Shown in pieces: positions 47,176 through 47,370 of a stretch of 47,370 nt of DNA. The notes below the pieces were generated by a model, which was not told the origin of the DNA, searched no databases, and saw only the letters and a list, made by a program, of their open reading frames with translations. The translations under genes and the position numbers were made by a program. Location of the stretch: NCBI GenBank assembly GCA_027487575.1, contig JAIYDJ010000009.1:1-47370 (forward strand), written 5' to 3'. How positions within the stretch are numbered: the stretch's first letter is position 1; the number at the start of each line of letters is the position of its first letter. This stretch comes from Rhodobacter sp. GTDB lineage: Bacteria > Pseudomonadota > Alphaproteobacteria > Rhodobacterales > Rhodobacteraceae.

Positions 47176-47370
47176 CTACCCCCTGTGATCCGATTGGCTG
47201 CCCGGGATGGTTTGCGCGTTGATCGCCTGATGGTCCCAGTCGATCCCCAACCCGGGCGCGTCGGGCGGGTGGGCAGACCCCGCGCGAATATCCAGCCTCG
47301 AATGGGTGATCGGATCAAGCTGCGGGATGTATTCCAGCATCCACGAATTCGGGATCGCGCAGACGAGACT
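47176..47370 (-). CDS. Enolase-superfamily sugar-acid dehydratase (mandelate racemase/muconate lactonizing type), C-terminal end, cut by window
   Basis: The last 64 codons of a - strand gene, open from the window edge to the TAG at 47176-47178. It reads AIPNSWMLEYIPQLDPIT early and PPDAPGLGIDWDHQAIN near the end. This matches the C-terminus of mandelate-racemase-subgroup dehydratases, where a PG.G...D segment closes the barrel. Family members dehydrate acid sugars such as fuconate, rhamnonate or galactonate to 2-keto-3-deoxy acids. The metal and base residues are outside the window, so the substrate group cannot be set. It precedes the mutarotase gene by 3 bases. Confidence 0.8.
   Translation of the reverse strand, partial: SLVCAIPNSWMLEYIPQLDPITHSRLDIRAGSAHPPDAPGLGIDWDHQAINAQTIPGSQSDHRG

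Overview
GC-rich window (roughly 64% by eye) with dense short-spaced operons, many ATGA/TGATG overlaps, Tat-type signal peptides, a BluB protein, a bacteriophytochrome and polyol-type ABC transport. Together these point to an alphaproteobacterium, most likely the Rhodobacterales (Rhodobacteraceae/Paracoccaceae). This is inferred from gene families; there is no rRNA or other phylogenetic marker here. I saw no tRNA, rRNA or CRISPR array.

Layout. 1-518 is mobile debris: the 3' end of an IS3-type element sitting inside the istA gene of an IS21-type element, whose outer end with its 24-bp repeats is still visible. 662-3297 holds bluB and a flavin monooxygenase with an NTF2-like front domain. 3755-21025 is the most interesting part. 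It has two + strand operons around a divergent RpiR-type regulator. The first encodes a complete family-1 ABC importer (Tat-exported binding protein, two permeases, ATPase), a transglutaminase-like protein, an FGGY kinase, a VOC protein, a class II aldolase, a CbbY-like phosphatase, an ABM monooxygenase and an atypical metallo-beta-lactamase-fold protein. The second encodes acetoin-dehydrogenase-type E1 alpha/beta, a transaldolase, a lipoyl/alpha-beta-hydrolase E2 fusion, a small chimeric remnant that looks like the start of an E3 (lpd) gene joined to the end of a phosphoglycolate-phosphatase gene, and a quinone-oxidoreductase-like protein. I cannot assign the whole to a named catabolic pathway.

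21311-24506 is a heme oxygenase/bacteriophytochrome pair: biliverdin supply, then a PAS-GAF-PHY-HWE kinase-receiver photoreceptor. 24636-28566 is a TetR regulator divergent from a cupin/DUF4386/epimerase/hydrolase operon, with clustered operator-like repeats between them. 28595-33755 is a five-gene - strand operon (response regulator, sensor kinase, HlyD-type adaptor, permease, ATPase): a DevBCA-type exporter with its own two-component system. 33970-41456 carries small stress or accessory genes: two Ohr/OsmC peroxidases, a Tat-exported metallo-beta-lactamase-fold hydrolase, a hydroxyisobutyrate-dehydrogenase-like enzyme with a divergent LysR, a probable lipoprotein lipase, and a SnoaL-like protein with a divergent TetR. 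41694-43909 has a secreted protein followed by a DGPF/YCII protein and an ECF42-type sigma factor. 43975-47370 is a - strand sugar-acid operon: enolase-superfamily dehydratase (cut by the window end), rhamnose-mutarotase-like protein, RraA-like protein, two-part UxaA/SAF dehydratase, and an SDR resembling 2-keto-3-deoxy-L-fuconate dehydrogenase.

Functionally the window is an accessory, sugar-scavenging and regulation-rich region. Two separate carbohydrate loci (3.7-21.0 kb and 44.0-47.4 kb) flank light-sensing and stress-response modules.
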